Origin: Sipunculus nudus
Lineage: Eukaryota; Annelida; Sipuncula; Golfingiida; Sipunculidae
DNA length: 64,000 nt
NCBI GenBank assembly: GCA_026874595.1
Contig: CM049312.1
Location: 54,253,429-54,317,428 of the forward strand
Direction of reading: 5' to 3'
Position numbers and translations under genes: made by a program. Positions within the stretch are counted from its first letter, which is position 1. Each line of letters starts with the position of its first letter. The notes beneath the pieces are model-generated. The model was given only the letters and a program-made list of their open reading frames with translations. It was not told the DNA's origin and did not search any database. This document shows, piece by piece, positions 13,401-25,300 of the stretch.

Positions 13401-15842
13401 GGTCTAAAAAACTACTGGTCTGGTTGGCAGTGTGGCAGTACTGCCAACCAGACCACTATATGTGATGTATAGCAATTAGTACACCTGTCACCCTCTATGC
13501 ATCATGGCACAGCCAGCCACACCATACCATCTAATTGGATGAATAGCTTTATAAACAAATGGGGGCGTGTTTAATCTTAGTAACACTACAATATCAGTTA
13601 GTAGTGCTGCATGCAGTTAATCAAATATAACCAGCTGTAGCTTTTATTTATCTGAAATTTGTGTTTCTACCCCTGATCCAAAGTCGAAAAAATTTACCAA
13701 ATTAAAATTTAATAACAAGTAAAACAAAAGTAACATGCTAAGAAAGTATTAACTAACTAGCAAAATAATGACAATTTAGGAAGTAGAAAAATAACTACAG
13801 TGATGGTGTTTATATTCCATAGCCAATTAAATTTACACACACATAAACCTTGTATGTGTATGGTTAATTCCCATTGATCTCATTTGATCTCGTGTTTATT
13901 TTTGATGTTTCAGTAACCAATAAGTAACCTTTGGTGAGTTGGTTGCCATAGTGGGAGTGTGTTGTGACAGTACATGGGCATACACATACATAACCAATTA
14001 AAGTAGAAGTAGTAGTTTATTAATAGTATACAACATGTACATATATTTCCAATTTAAACATGCATAGAAACAAATCCAGCCTCTAAGGCTTATGAAGCAC
14101 TATACTTTGAAATCAAAACAAATTAAATATTAAGGTCCGGTTGTGAATGAGATTTACATGAAATAAGTATACATCATGTAATATCAATTAAATAACACAA
14201 ATTAAATATTAAGGTCCGATTGTGAATGATATTAACATACAATGAATATACATCATGATACTTCATAGTCGGTCACAAAATGCTTTTATGTTAATCTTGC
14301 AGTTAAGCTGACAACTTCGCCATTTGACAAAGAAAACACCAATTTATCTTTACATGTTAAATTACTGAAATCAATATTTAGTACACGACTGACGTGTTCC
14401 TTGAATTCCTTTCTTATTGATATAAGACTCCAGGTAAGTTCATAATACCCGTGCAGTTTACTCTTACAAGTTACTTATAGATATTTATCTGTTTGAGTAT
14501 ATCCCAATTATTAGATATTCCGTTTTCTTAATTCTTATTAACAACACTAATAATATATATTTCAAAAGTAATATCATATATTTCAAAAGTAATATATATG
14601 TTGGAAAACATTATTTAAAATGTATTAAAGAAAAAAAAAGTTAATGTTACACTTAATTTGTGATTTTACACAAATTAGATTTATAGTTATGATTTATTTT
14701 GATATTTCCTGAAAAAATAATGAAATATTTGTCAAACTGGTTAGGCCTGTTGTTATTTTTTTAATTGAGTATGTCCCTCGTGTAATTCCGGTCAGGTAGA
14801 AATGGTGGAACACTTTTTTTTCTATTGAAGTAAACACATATCACTCTGGTCATTCTTGCAAAAAAATAAGTAAGTGTTTACCGCCTATATATATATATAT
14901 ATATGCGCTGTATTGTTATGTTAAATAATATTTTAAATTTTTGCCATTAGTTGGATCTAGTACTATCTGTTGGAACATTTGTACAAAAAATTGTCACTCT
15001 TGTTAAGCTTTCAGCTTCATTAATTTGCAGATGCATTATATTAAATAGCGATTTATCAAGTTATTTGCTTAAACTATTTGTCCTCTTTTGGAGAGAATAA
15101 CTGATAATACCGGATTATAGTAAATAAAGTTCTGAAAATATGTATATAGTGCGGATAGTGTGGTTGGTACAGGTCATTGTACATACTGGATATTTAAAGT
15201 AGTTTTAAGATTTATATGAAATAGTATTAATGATTTATAATAAATATCATGCTCTTTTTAATGTACAATAACTGAAATGTTTCATGTTCTGTGATCACTT
15301 AGCATAGGACAACTGACTATTTATCAGACAGTCTTCTCACCAAAGGATACCGTTACAAAAATAAAATCATTAAAGGTTACTGTGAAATCCTGACAAGTTC
15401 AAAGTTAATTAGCCACACCCAGTGGCACAAGGCTATTGTACTAATTACAAATAATTATAATATTAAAAATTTTGCTAACTAACATGGTTTGGCTATACAT
15501 ATTGTGTATATAATAATTATAAGCAAAGGTTATAGTTATATGAAATAATAAACTCATTCAAGGTTACTGTTATGTGATTACTGTTAATTAAAGGTATTTA
15601 CACACCATCACCCCAATAATTAGGCCTACTCTACTGCACATATAATCAAATAATGGTTTGTGGGTTATCTGTTAATCTGATTATACAGGTATTCATCTTA
15701 TTAGATGGTATGGTGTTGCTGGTTGTGCACTGATGCATATAGGGTGACTATATGTATACATCACATATAGTGGTCTGGTTGGCAGTACTGCACCAGACCA
15801 CACTGCCAACCAGACCAGTAGCGTTTTAGACCGCGGCTATTT
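13401..15842. mobile_element. 2.4-kb non-autonomous DNA element with long TIRs and subterminal hairpins
   Basis: Ends are GGTCTAAAA and TTTTAGACC. Left arm 13401 to about 13555 is an inverted copy of about 15680-15842, including TACCATCTAAT next to GATGAATA. Each arm holds a 15-bp perfect hairpin stem, GGTCTGGTTGGCAGT with its complement (13417-13454 and 15772-15816). The interior is AT-rich, has an internal duplication (about 14117 and 14198, AAATTAAATATTAAGGTCCG) and a short TA tract near 14887, and has no transposase frame. No clear target duplication seen. Confidence 0.85.
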
Positions 15843-16293
15843 GCCTATTTTCTGTCTGGTCCAAACGGAGCTGATCAACGTATTGGTGTGTGAGTTTGAC
15901 ATGACCGTATGACCCCATATAAGTAAGGCCCTTGAAGTAAAAGTCCTAAAGTCGGTTTTCAAACAAAATTGGTGGACAGTTAAATGAAGTTGTTCCTTTT
16001 CATCTTATATCAAGAACGAATGTTAAAAGATATATATAACAACATCAATTAGCCTTCAGTTCCATGAATTTGTTGTTGACTTGCAGTTCTTTACATAAAA
16101 TAAATAAATACTGCATTCCCAGAAGGCGTGAAATACTATATACGCGGGTATATCATGTACTAAAACCTATGTGCGTATCACCGTTTTAATACTTCTAAAC
16201 CGCAGACGGCTGATCAGCGGGCAGCGAGATATACCCTCCCAAGCTAGTCTTTTACGCAGCCACACGGTGGCGCTCTGCAGAAGTTACCACCGC
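15843..16293. other. Upstream region of RFC5
   Basis: Probable promoter and 5' UTR, with more CpG near 16140-16300. No further gene seen. Confidence 0.4.
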
Positions 16294-16301
16294 TTCCCGC
16301 C
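16294..16301 (+). promoter_or_regulatory. Possible E2F-type site upstream of RFC5
   Basis: TTCCCGCC lies about 55 bp before the RFC5 ATG in a locally GC-richer stretch. E2F sites of the TTSSCGC type are known in S-phase gene promoters, and RFC genes are such targets. A single short match is weak evidence. Confidence 0.3.
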
Positions 16302-16354
16302 TGTCCGTTCCTTCAGGTTTCATTATCAGTGCCATAAAAACAGTTTTCTTCACG

Positions 16355-16395
16355 ATGAGTGCTCCAAATGCAAACCAAAATAAAAATCTGCCATG
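16355..16395 (+). CDS. RFC5: RFC5 exon 1
   Basis: Encodes residues 1-14. The Trp14 codon is split TG|G by the donor GTGAGT (phase 2). Confidence 0.9.
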
Positions 16396-19300
16396 GTGAG
16401 TGGAGTAAATATATATTTCTATTTCGGTTCAGTCGACAATATAAAGGTACATTTTATGAGGAATTCCAGAACTGGTCGCAGTGAGCGATAATTGGGGAAT
16501 TTGAAAGCTGCACCAACTGAATACAGGACACTTCGCCGTTGCCTTGGTGAAAGGCTGAAAATTACACACCGGGGGACCCGGGCCATACTCAGCCTTGAAT
16601 ATTTCTTACAAAATATCGTAGCGGTCCAGATATATCAGAGGGAACGAATGAAAGAGTCATTAAGGATCAGATGTAGCTTACACTAGGTTCACTCTACCTA
16701 CACATCCTTTAATTATTTCTCAGTTGACATACATGAGGAGTGTTCTAGTTATGTTATATATGATATAACAGCATTTTATCATGAAGAGAATAGCAGAAGA
16801 CCATCACTGACACAGCCATGTTGCTGAGGCATGAACTCCTATGTTCACCCATGACCTGACCTGTGACCTGACCTCTGGTGCACCAGAGTAATTTATTTGC
16901 TAATAAATCTATTCCAAAACATCTTGGTTCATGAATTATATGAGATTGCTAATTTGTCACTTTGCCGAATTCGGCGAACTGGAGTTCTGGCAAAGTGACC
17001 TGTTACCAACCAACTTACAGTGTTATTTGTCAAAGGGCCAATCACAACTTGCAGTTCGGGGTTCTTTTGTGGGAGCGTGTTCGGAATCGGGTCAATATTC
17101 TGGACTGAAAATATTAATTAACTGGAGGATGTTCAGAATCCAGTCTACATTTTGAGACGTGAAATATATTAAGACATTTTCTCTGATAATTTTCAGATTT
17201 TCTCAGATTTAGTTCCTGTGGGTTCCCCCTAAACACTGTTTTGGGTACCTGAGACAAAACACCACAGAACACTTTAAATTCGAATTGAAAGCAAAACCTG
17301 GCATCAGTTGATTAATAATCATCTGCTGACTATGTCAAAATGTACAGTATTTTAAGATAATAAAAAATAAATTGTCTCCTCTCATCAGCCTAGGAGTGCA
17401 GACCTGCCAACCGTTACGAAAAAATTGTAATTTTTACGAATTGACCCCTTTCACTACAATAAAACTATTTACTGACTTGTGATATTTGTGAATGCTTTGT
17501 GATAGTGTTTCTTTGGTCTAAAACCTGTAAAATTTACATTGTATTGAGTACAAAATTGTATACCTCAAACTGCTCATTCAGAAAGTGTCCGTAAACAATC
17601 ATTTACATGTTTAAATCTCCAAACAAAATGTGTGTAGCACAGAGTCTTGTTAACTTTATAAACAAGAGGGAGAAGGCCAGCCGACGAGTGAGTTTAATAT
17701 GCCTACATATTCATGAGGTCAGAGTTGAAGTTTCCAGGAGGACTTCACATGCATATATTGTTTCAGTGATTTTCACATGACTCAACAGGGATCCGGTTAG
17801 GCCGCGTTATATGGGGATTTTGGCGCAGGAAAATAAAAAAAAAACGCAATAATATACCGTTCACAGCTTGAAAAGGGTTTGAACAATGAAACATTAGACT
17901 GCAGCAAAATATTTTTTTTTGGCGGGATTGGGCTTTACATTCTAAAGTAGGGCCGATCTCCAGTGCAAATGTACCCAGTTCTTACCCTCATGACCTGTGT
18001 CATTTCAACTCATTTGCATTAGCCACTGAACAGAAAACGAATTTTGCCGTGCATAAAAGCAAGCTGTTAATTAGAATATATTAGTTCTTGGAGTTTGGCT
18101 CATTGGTTATTACTCCATGGTGCACACATTCATAATTACGTTGACATCCAAATATGGCATTGGTCCAGCATTAGGGCCCTCTCAGTGGATTACAGTCACT
18201 CACGTGGTCTAATTGATGAATGAATTTAACAACTGTATATATACGTAACTGATTTTCCTGCTGAATAAAGATTAGATACAGACTGTTGGTGTAGTGTCGG
18301 CCGTTACCGACCGATGTATTTTATGCATTAATTTTGAGGATAAATTTTTATTTTCTGTGTATACTATAGCCTTTTGTATACACCCCCTTTAATTTATGCA
18401 TTTTTTTTTAGAGGATACGTATTATTTATCTCTTGATTTTTTCGGCTGGGATCACGGCCTTGCTGTCAGTGGTTACCGTTACTATTTTCCCTCCACCTAG
18501 GTTGGCAGGTCTCAAGAGTGTTGTTGACAGCCATAATCCCCCCATCCCCTAGCACTGGACACCTCTATTGGCCTGTGGGCACATTTCGAAGGGACAGGGG
18601 CTGGAAAAAATCTTCACAGCTGGAACATGGACTGACGTCACCTGCTGTTGATTATGGTCAAATAAAAACTTGTCTGTTCCCGAGCAAAAAGTCCTCCATA
18701 CCTGCAGGCCAATCAGAGCAGGCCTTTATAAGGCTGGTTGGGTACAGTAGTTGCCCCAGCAAGGTGACTGGTGGCAATGGTTGAGTGGCCACCCCAGGGT
18801 CAGTTTTGGGCCAAATTTAATGTACTGGGCATATTTTTTATAAACCACTGCAGGCCGACAGATAAAGGACAAACGCACCTGCTGGGGGATGTGTTACACT
18901 GAAGGGGCCCCAGGAAGGCTTTTGAAGCAGCCATGCAGCAGGTCTCCTGTACTGCACTTTGACCGTGTTATGACTTTTAATATTATATTTTTGTAGCTAG
19001 GTATCTTTGCTAGCTAAACAGTAACAGCTGTGAGGACTGCCCAGAGCCATTGTTGTGACTTTTCATTTTAACTAACAGCATACTGGCTAGTTAACCCTGG
19101 CCCGTTAACCCAAGTGCATAGGCCACAGGCTGACAAAGGGAGGCCCGACACCTCTCAGACACAGGGCCCTATGCACACAGGTTGCTGGGCTGGTGAGCTG
19201 TCAGTCAAAATGAAATGTAAAACATTAGCTCTATTGGGCTGGGATCCATTTTGCTGGCAGTGCAGCACACATGGCTACGTTAAAATATAAACCCTTTTAG

Positions 19301-22300
19301 ATATTGCTCTGACATTTAAAAAAACTGGTCCCTTTGAGATTATTTGTGGTGATAAATTTAAGTGGCATCTCATACATAGTATAGCCATATTACTGCCATT
19401 TTGAAGAATGGGGCATTGCAGGGTCCTAATTGAGGGCCTTTGCATCCCAGTCATTTCTAGTTTATTACATGTTTAACTTTCCGGGGTGAGAGACAGCCAG
19501 AGGAATTATTTTTTACTAACACGAACCAGTATACTTGAAAAATCCAAAAAATCCAATACCATGCAACCGAGATAAAATACTTAGTGACAGGTCATAGAGT
19601 AAATACTGCAACTGAATGAATATGCATTTTGATAATATTTTATCTTTTCAGGGTTGAAAAATATCGTCCAAAGAAATTGGAGGAGCTTATTTCCCATACT
19701 GAAATTATTGGAACAAGTGAGTGAAATAATGTTTCAGTTATTTTATGGCAGCTGTGCTAATGCTATTGGAATGTTTTCTATGTTGCCCTCCTCTTGTCAC
19801 ACATTTATTTTGTTGTTCAGGTCATTATTATAAAACTGAGATTATTGAAGGTTCTTTGTGTTGTGAGGGCACAGAGAAGCTAAAATATGGACTTCTTCTA
19901 TCCAAGTGGGTACATATTTGTATTGCTTGGGTCATGCTTTGCAAAAGCCAAATCATATAATTTTCCTATTATCATGATATCTGCTTTTGTCCACACCATG
20001 CCTTTCAGGATTACCTAAAGGAAATAGCATCACTGGGTCTTTCTGTGTCATTTATTCTGATGAATCACATGAAATTCTATAAAGAAGTAATTTGTATAAT
20101 ATAAAAGATTATGGGTATGGGTATGTCCAAAATAACAGTGTTTACTAAACAGACAAAGTCACGTTCTCTGAAATCTCTGGGGATTAACTGGTTTATATTG
20201 GTAGTTCCACAAACATGGCAGAAAGTAGTGACAATAATATACCATACTGATACATTGATATTATCATATCACAATAAACCATGATTATGTTTTATATTGT
20301 CATGATATAAAAATCTTATCGTCCCAACCCTAAATGTGACAAAATTTTCAAATAATTGTATCCGCCAAAACGAAGTTTTGCGGATACTATGTTTTTGACT
20401 GGGTTCCACCGCTGCGGCGTTTATTTCTGGAGAACTCCTCTGAGACTACTGGACTGATTTTTCCAAAACTTTCACCAATTAATGGGTCACATGTGAACTG
20501 GTGCCTAACCAATTTGCGTTGACCTCTGACCTTTCCTCTATGCCCAGCGTCCATTTGTGCGTCTGTTTCCACACATAAAAGCACATATCTCGGGAACAGT
20601 TTGACCGATCAGGAAACAAATTTTGTACAAATGTAGCCCTTGGATAGCTTTATAACATACACAAAAAATGGTGGCGCCACCTGCAACCATGTTTGCACAG
20701 TGTCCATCTGTTCGTCTGCCTTGGGTTAAAATCACTCATAGCTCCACAGTGGTTTGACTAATTCACCTGAAATTTGGCATGCGTATACATCCTGGATAGC
20801 TTTCTTGATTTTATGACAGGTGGCGCCACCTACATTCACGGTCATGCTGAAGACATCCATGCTTATATCTCCGGACTGGTTTGACTTATCTTCCTGAAAA
20901 TTTGCATGTGTGTAGATCTCACATAGCTCTTTACCATATGCAAAACTGATGGCGCCACCTGCAACCATTTTTGCACAGTGTCCATCTGTTCGTCTGCCTT
21001 GGGTTAAAATCACTCATAGCTCCACAGTGGTTTGACTAATTCACCTGAAATTTGGCATGCGTATACATCCTGGATAGCTTTCTTGATTTTATGACAGGTG
21101 GCGCCACCTACATTCACGGTCACGCTGAAGACATCCATGCTTATATCTCCGGACTGGTTTGACTTATCTTCCTGAAAATTTGCATGTGTGTAGATCTCAC
21201 ATAGCTCTTTACCATTTGCAAAACTGATGGCGCCACCTGCAACCATTTTTGCACAGTGTCCATCTGTTTGTCTGCCTTGGGTTAAAATCACTCATAGCTC
21301 CACAGTGGTTTGACTAATTCACCTGAAATTTGGCATGCGTATACATCCTGGATAGCTTTCTTGATTTTATGACAGGTGGCGCCACCTACATTCACGGTCA
21401 CGCTGAAGACATCCATGCTTATATCTCCGGACTGGTTTGACGTATCTTCCTGAAAATTTGCATGTTTGTAGATCTCACATAGCTCTTTACCATATGCAAA
21501 ACTGATGGCGCCACCTGCAACCATTTTTGCACAGTGTCCATCTGTTTGTCTGCCGTGGGATAAATCACTTATATCTTGAGGGGTTTCACATATCTGCCTA
21601 AAATTTTGCAGGTTTATACATCCTGAACAGCTTTCTTGGTTTTATGACAGGTGGCGCCACTTACATTCTTGTTTATGCTGCAGACATCCAAGCTCATATC
21701 TTGGGAACCTTTTGACTGATTTGGCCAAAATTTTGAATGTGTATAGATCTCACATAGCTCTTTTATCATATGCAAAACTGGTGGCGCCACCTGCAACCAT
21801 TTTTGCACAGCGTCTGTCTGTTTGTCTGCCATGGGATAAAATCACTCATATCTCAGTAGTGGTTTGACATATCTGCCTTAAATTTTGCATATGTGTACAA
21901 CTTGGACAGCTTTCTCAATTTTGTGGCAGGTGGCACCACCTACATTTATGTTTACGCTGCAGACATTCAGGCTTATATCTCAGGACTTAATTGACATATC
22001 TCCCTGATATTTTGCATGTGTATAGATCTCACATAGCTCTTAATCATACACAAGATTGGTGGCGCCACCTGCCACCATTTTTGCACTGCAACCTTCTGTT
22101 TGCCTGGTGTGGGATAAAATCACTCATATACAAGTAGTGGTTTGACTTATCTGCCTAAAATTTTGCGCATTTGTGGTAGGTGGCGCATTTCAGCTGCAGA
22201 CATCCATGCTAATATGCAACACACCTCACTCTATTTCCCCTTGCCACTCAATCCATGCCTTTTTTTACACGTCCCACTCTGATTTCGGGGGATACATGTA

Positions 22301-25300
22301 GTCACTTGTCGGCACCCTTCTTGTTGAAAAATGTCCTAGTCGGAAACTTGCAGGTCCGAAACGTCCATTTTGCTGAAATCATAATGACTAAGGTAGATTT
22401 GCAGAACATAAGAGGATCAGTATTAGATTTTAAAAATAAACCTCCATTCATACTCCCAAACTTTGCACAAGTTAACATTAGGCCTGTAGGCCTTGGTTTT
22501 TTTGTAGGTTCATAATTTTAAAGTTACAGTTTCAATGTCAAGTGCGTTAAGTGTGTTTTTTGTGTATTCAGTAACAAAGTTTGTAAATGAGGAGCGACTG
22601 CCACACTTGCTGTTCTATGGACCACCTGGGACTGGGAAGACCAGCACCATCCTAGCTGTAGCCAAACAGATATATTCACCCAAAGAGTTTAACTCTATGG
22701 TCTTGGAGGTGACAGCTTTATTATACACTGAATTATGAATGATAAGGTATATTCTAAGCATACAAATGCCTCATTTGAATAAACTGACAAAATATACACC
22801 TGTTAAAACCATTATATTTTAAATATATATTCTTAATCATAGTTGTGGAGGTACATATGGAAATTACCAGTGAAATGAAAATATAATTATTAGGGAAACC
22901 TTTCACACCCCCAGACTTTTATTCATATATGAATTGTTGACAGTCGCTAACAGTCAGGCATTTTCAGTGTTACAGTGTTTCTTTATGGTTTTAGCTTTAT
23001 CATTTCTTAGACTTGGTATGATTGTAAGGCTATGTTACTTCACTGCATTAGAATGTTGTCATTAGAATGTATTGTCTTGAAGCGTCATAGTAACTAACAC
23101 TGTTTAAAAATACCAACAGTCATCATGAAATACAATTGTGAAACCAAAAGAGATTAGACAACAAATAATTAGAAAACACTATTATACCCAGAAGTAAGTA
23201 CAAATAAACACAAAACACTCATTTCAATGGATGCAAATTGCAAATTGATATAATTGAATTACTGTTTATATGAGTTTGGCACAAATGATGCCACAAGGAA
23301 TTATAAACATTTTTTAACTTGTAATGTTAGTATACTTGAGCTGGCATTGACTTTCTCATATTTGTTTTGTTAACAGCTGAATGCATCAGATGACCGTGGA
23401 ATTGGTATTGTCAGAGGAAGGATTCTAAGTTTTGCAAGTACTAGAACAATATTCAAGTAAGTCATGTTTATTCTGTCAGGCAATATTCCATGAATCATAA
23501 TGTGAAATAATATTTCAGTTTAAAGCATTTTGTTATAAGCAGGATGAAGTAGCTAAACTGAAGTGACTGAAATTAATTGAAAAGTGCTGAAGTCCTTCTT
23601 TCAATAATGGATACAAATACCAAAATACAAGTATACTTACATTATAAGTTAAAATATGTTTATAATTCCTTGTGCCAAGAACATACATATTTCATAAGTT
23701 TTGTTCATTGAAGGGGTATTCACTAAGGCTGCAGGTCTTTATTAGCTGTATCATGTAACAGGACTGAACAATAAGACATCCAGTTCCAAGCAGTGAAAAA
23801 TCCAGCCTGTTAAGTGATTTGAAATAGTAATAGTCAGTTCTGGTGCCTTTTGTTATGTTGTGTGGCCCTTTTTTTGCTCAAACAAATCCATTCCAGTTAG
23901 GGATTGTTGGATTACTGAACCTACTTGTGTCAACTGTCAAACTTCAAAATTGAAATTTGTTACATTCCATTAAATAGACCTATGTTTATATGGCACTTTC
24001 ATATGCTTATCATGTAAACTGATCTCATTAAGTCTTTCTCACAAAAATATTCATATGCATGTAATTTTTCTTTAAAAAAAGTTCAAATTCAGCATGGAAG
24101 GTCTATACAGATCTGCTCTCTTCATAAAGGTTTTGGTATACCTGGGTATGATGTAAGTTTTTAATTAGTTTAACTCTACATATGTTTATTACAGGTCTGG
24201 ATTTAAACTGGTGATTTTGGATGAGGCTGATGCTATGACACAAGATGCTCAGAATGCTCTTAGAAGAGGTGAGTCAACAGTTACAGTGAAATAAGTATGC
24301 AGATATATCTCAGTCATATGTATTTCTTTCATTCACCCAGCATTCAAGACCAAAAGAGTTGTGCGCGGGCATACTCAGAGGTCATGTGACTGAACACCTT
24401 GAGAGGTTAAATATGGAATGTTCTTATGCTTGGAAATTTCTTGTGTTTTCTTACTATATACGGACGTTTCAGAACTGAAGGCAGCAAGAGACCAATGGCA
24501 AGAAGAGGCTGATTATCATTCTGATGAGGAGCATTGTATCTCAGATTCTGACACCAAAGAAGTCCCTCTGAAAAAAGCCAGGGAGGATATCCCAGAGGCT
24601 CAGATTACTGGTCATGAAGACTTAAATGTCCTTGTTACTTGCTCGAGCAGTAACTATCAAGACAGTTACATCCTTGTTACAGTGGCTAAAGCTGTAAACC
24701 AGGCAGGGTCTACAGGGCCTGAAATAAATGAGCATGTATGTTTTCAATATGATGTCAATTTTGCCAGTGGCATTTGGTGATGAGGTTACTTATTTATTAC
24801 TGATATAGGTAATCACTCTTAACAGGGATGTAGGACTCTTGTCCGGACTTGGACTCGAGTCTACTTTTTCAGAGACTCTGACTTGGATTCAGACTCAGAG
24901 GTCAGGACACAAGGAATCAGGCCTAGACCATCTAAAGTACAGTAGAAAAAATCAGTGTCACATAAGACCTGACTTTCAGATTACAAAACCTACTATAAAG
25001 ACTTCATAAGTGTGAACTAATGACAGCTCATTACAAAAACAAATTTATACCATGTTCTTAAACTCAATCTCTGCATTTCCAATAACATGTAATGCAATAT
25101 TAAAGTAAAAATCATGTGTAAATTGACATAAAAGTCACATGATGGTCTGCGATTCCTATTTTCCTTTAATTAAGACATTTTTTACTCAGACTTTCACTTG
25201 AGTTCCAAAAGTTGGCGGACTTGGAATCAACCCTTAAGGGCTCAGACTTGGACTCAAGTTACTTGGACTTGCAATTGGACCCAGATGATGTGGACTGGAC

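Noticed and set aside
16171-16383. 70-aa frame overlapping RFC5 exon 1
   Set aside because: It is in another frame from the [14 protein letters not shown] start that continues into VEKYRP; no recognised domain.
20387-21832. A series of minus-strand frames (65-93 aa) that repeat every 278 bp and look like a gene family
   Set aside because: They are the tandem DNA modules read in one frame. The similarity is at DNA level, includes the palindromes, and starts and stops follow the repeat period.
20700-22200. Regular repeats as a CRISPR array
   Set aside because: Units are long direct tandem repeats without unique spacers, and the DNA is animal.
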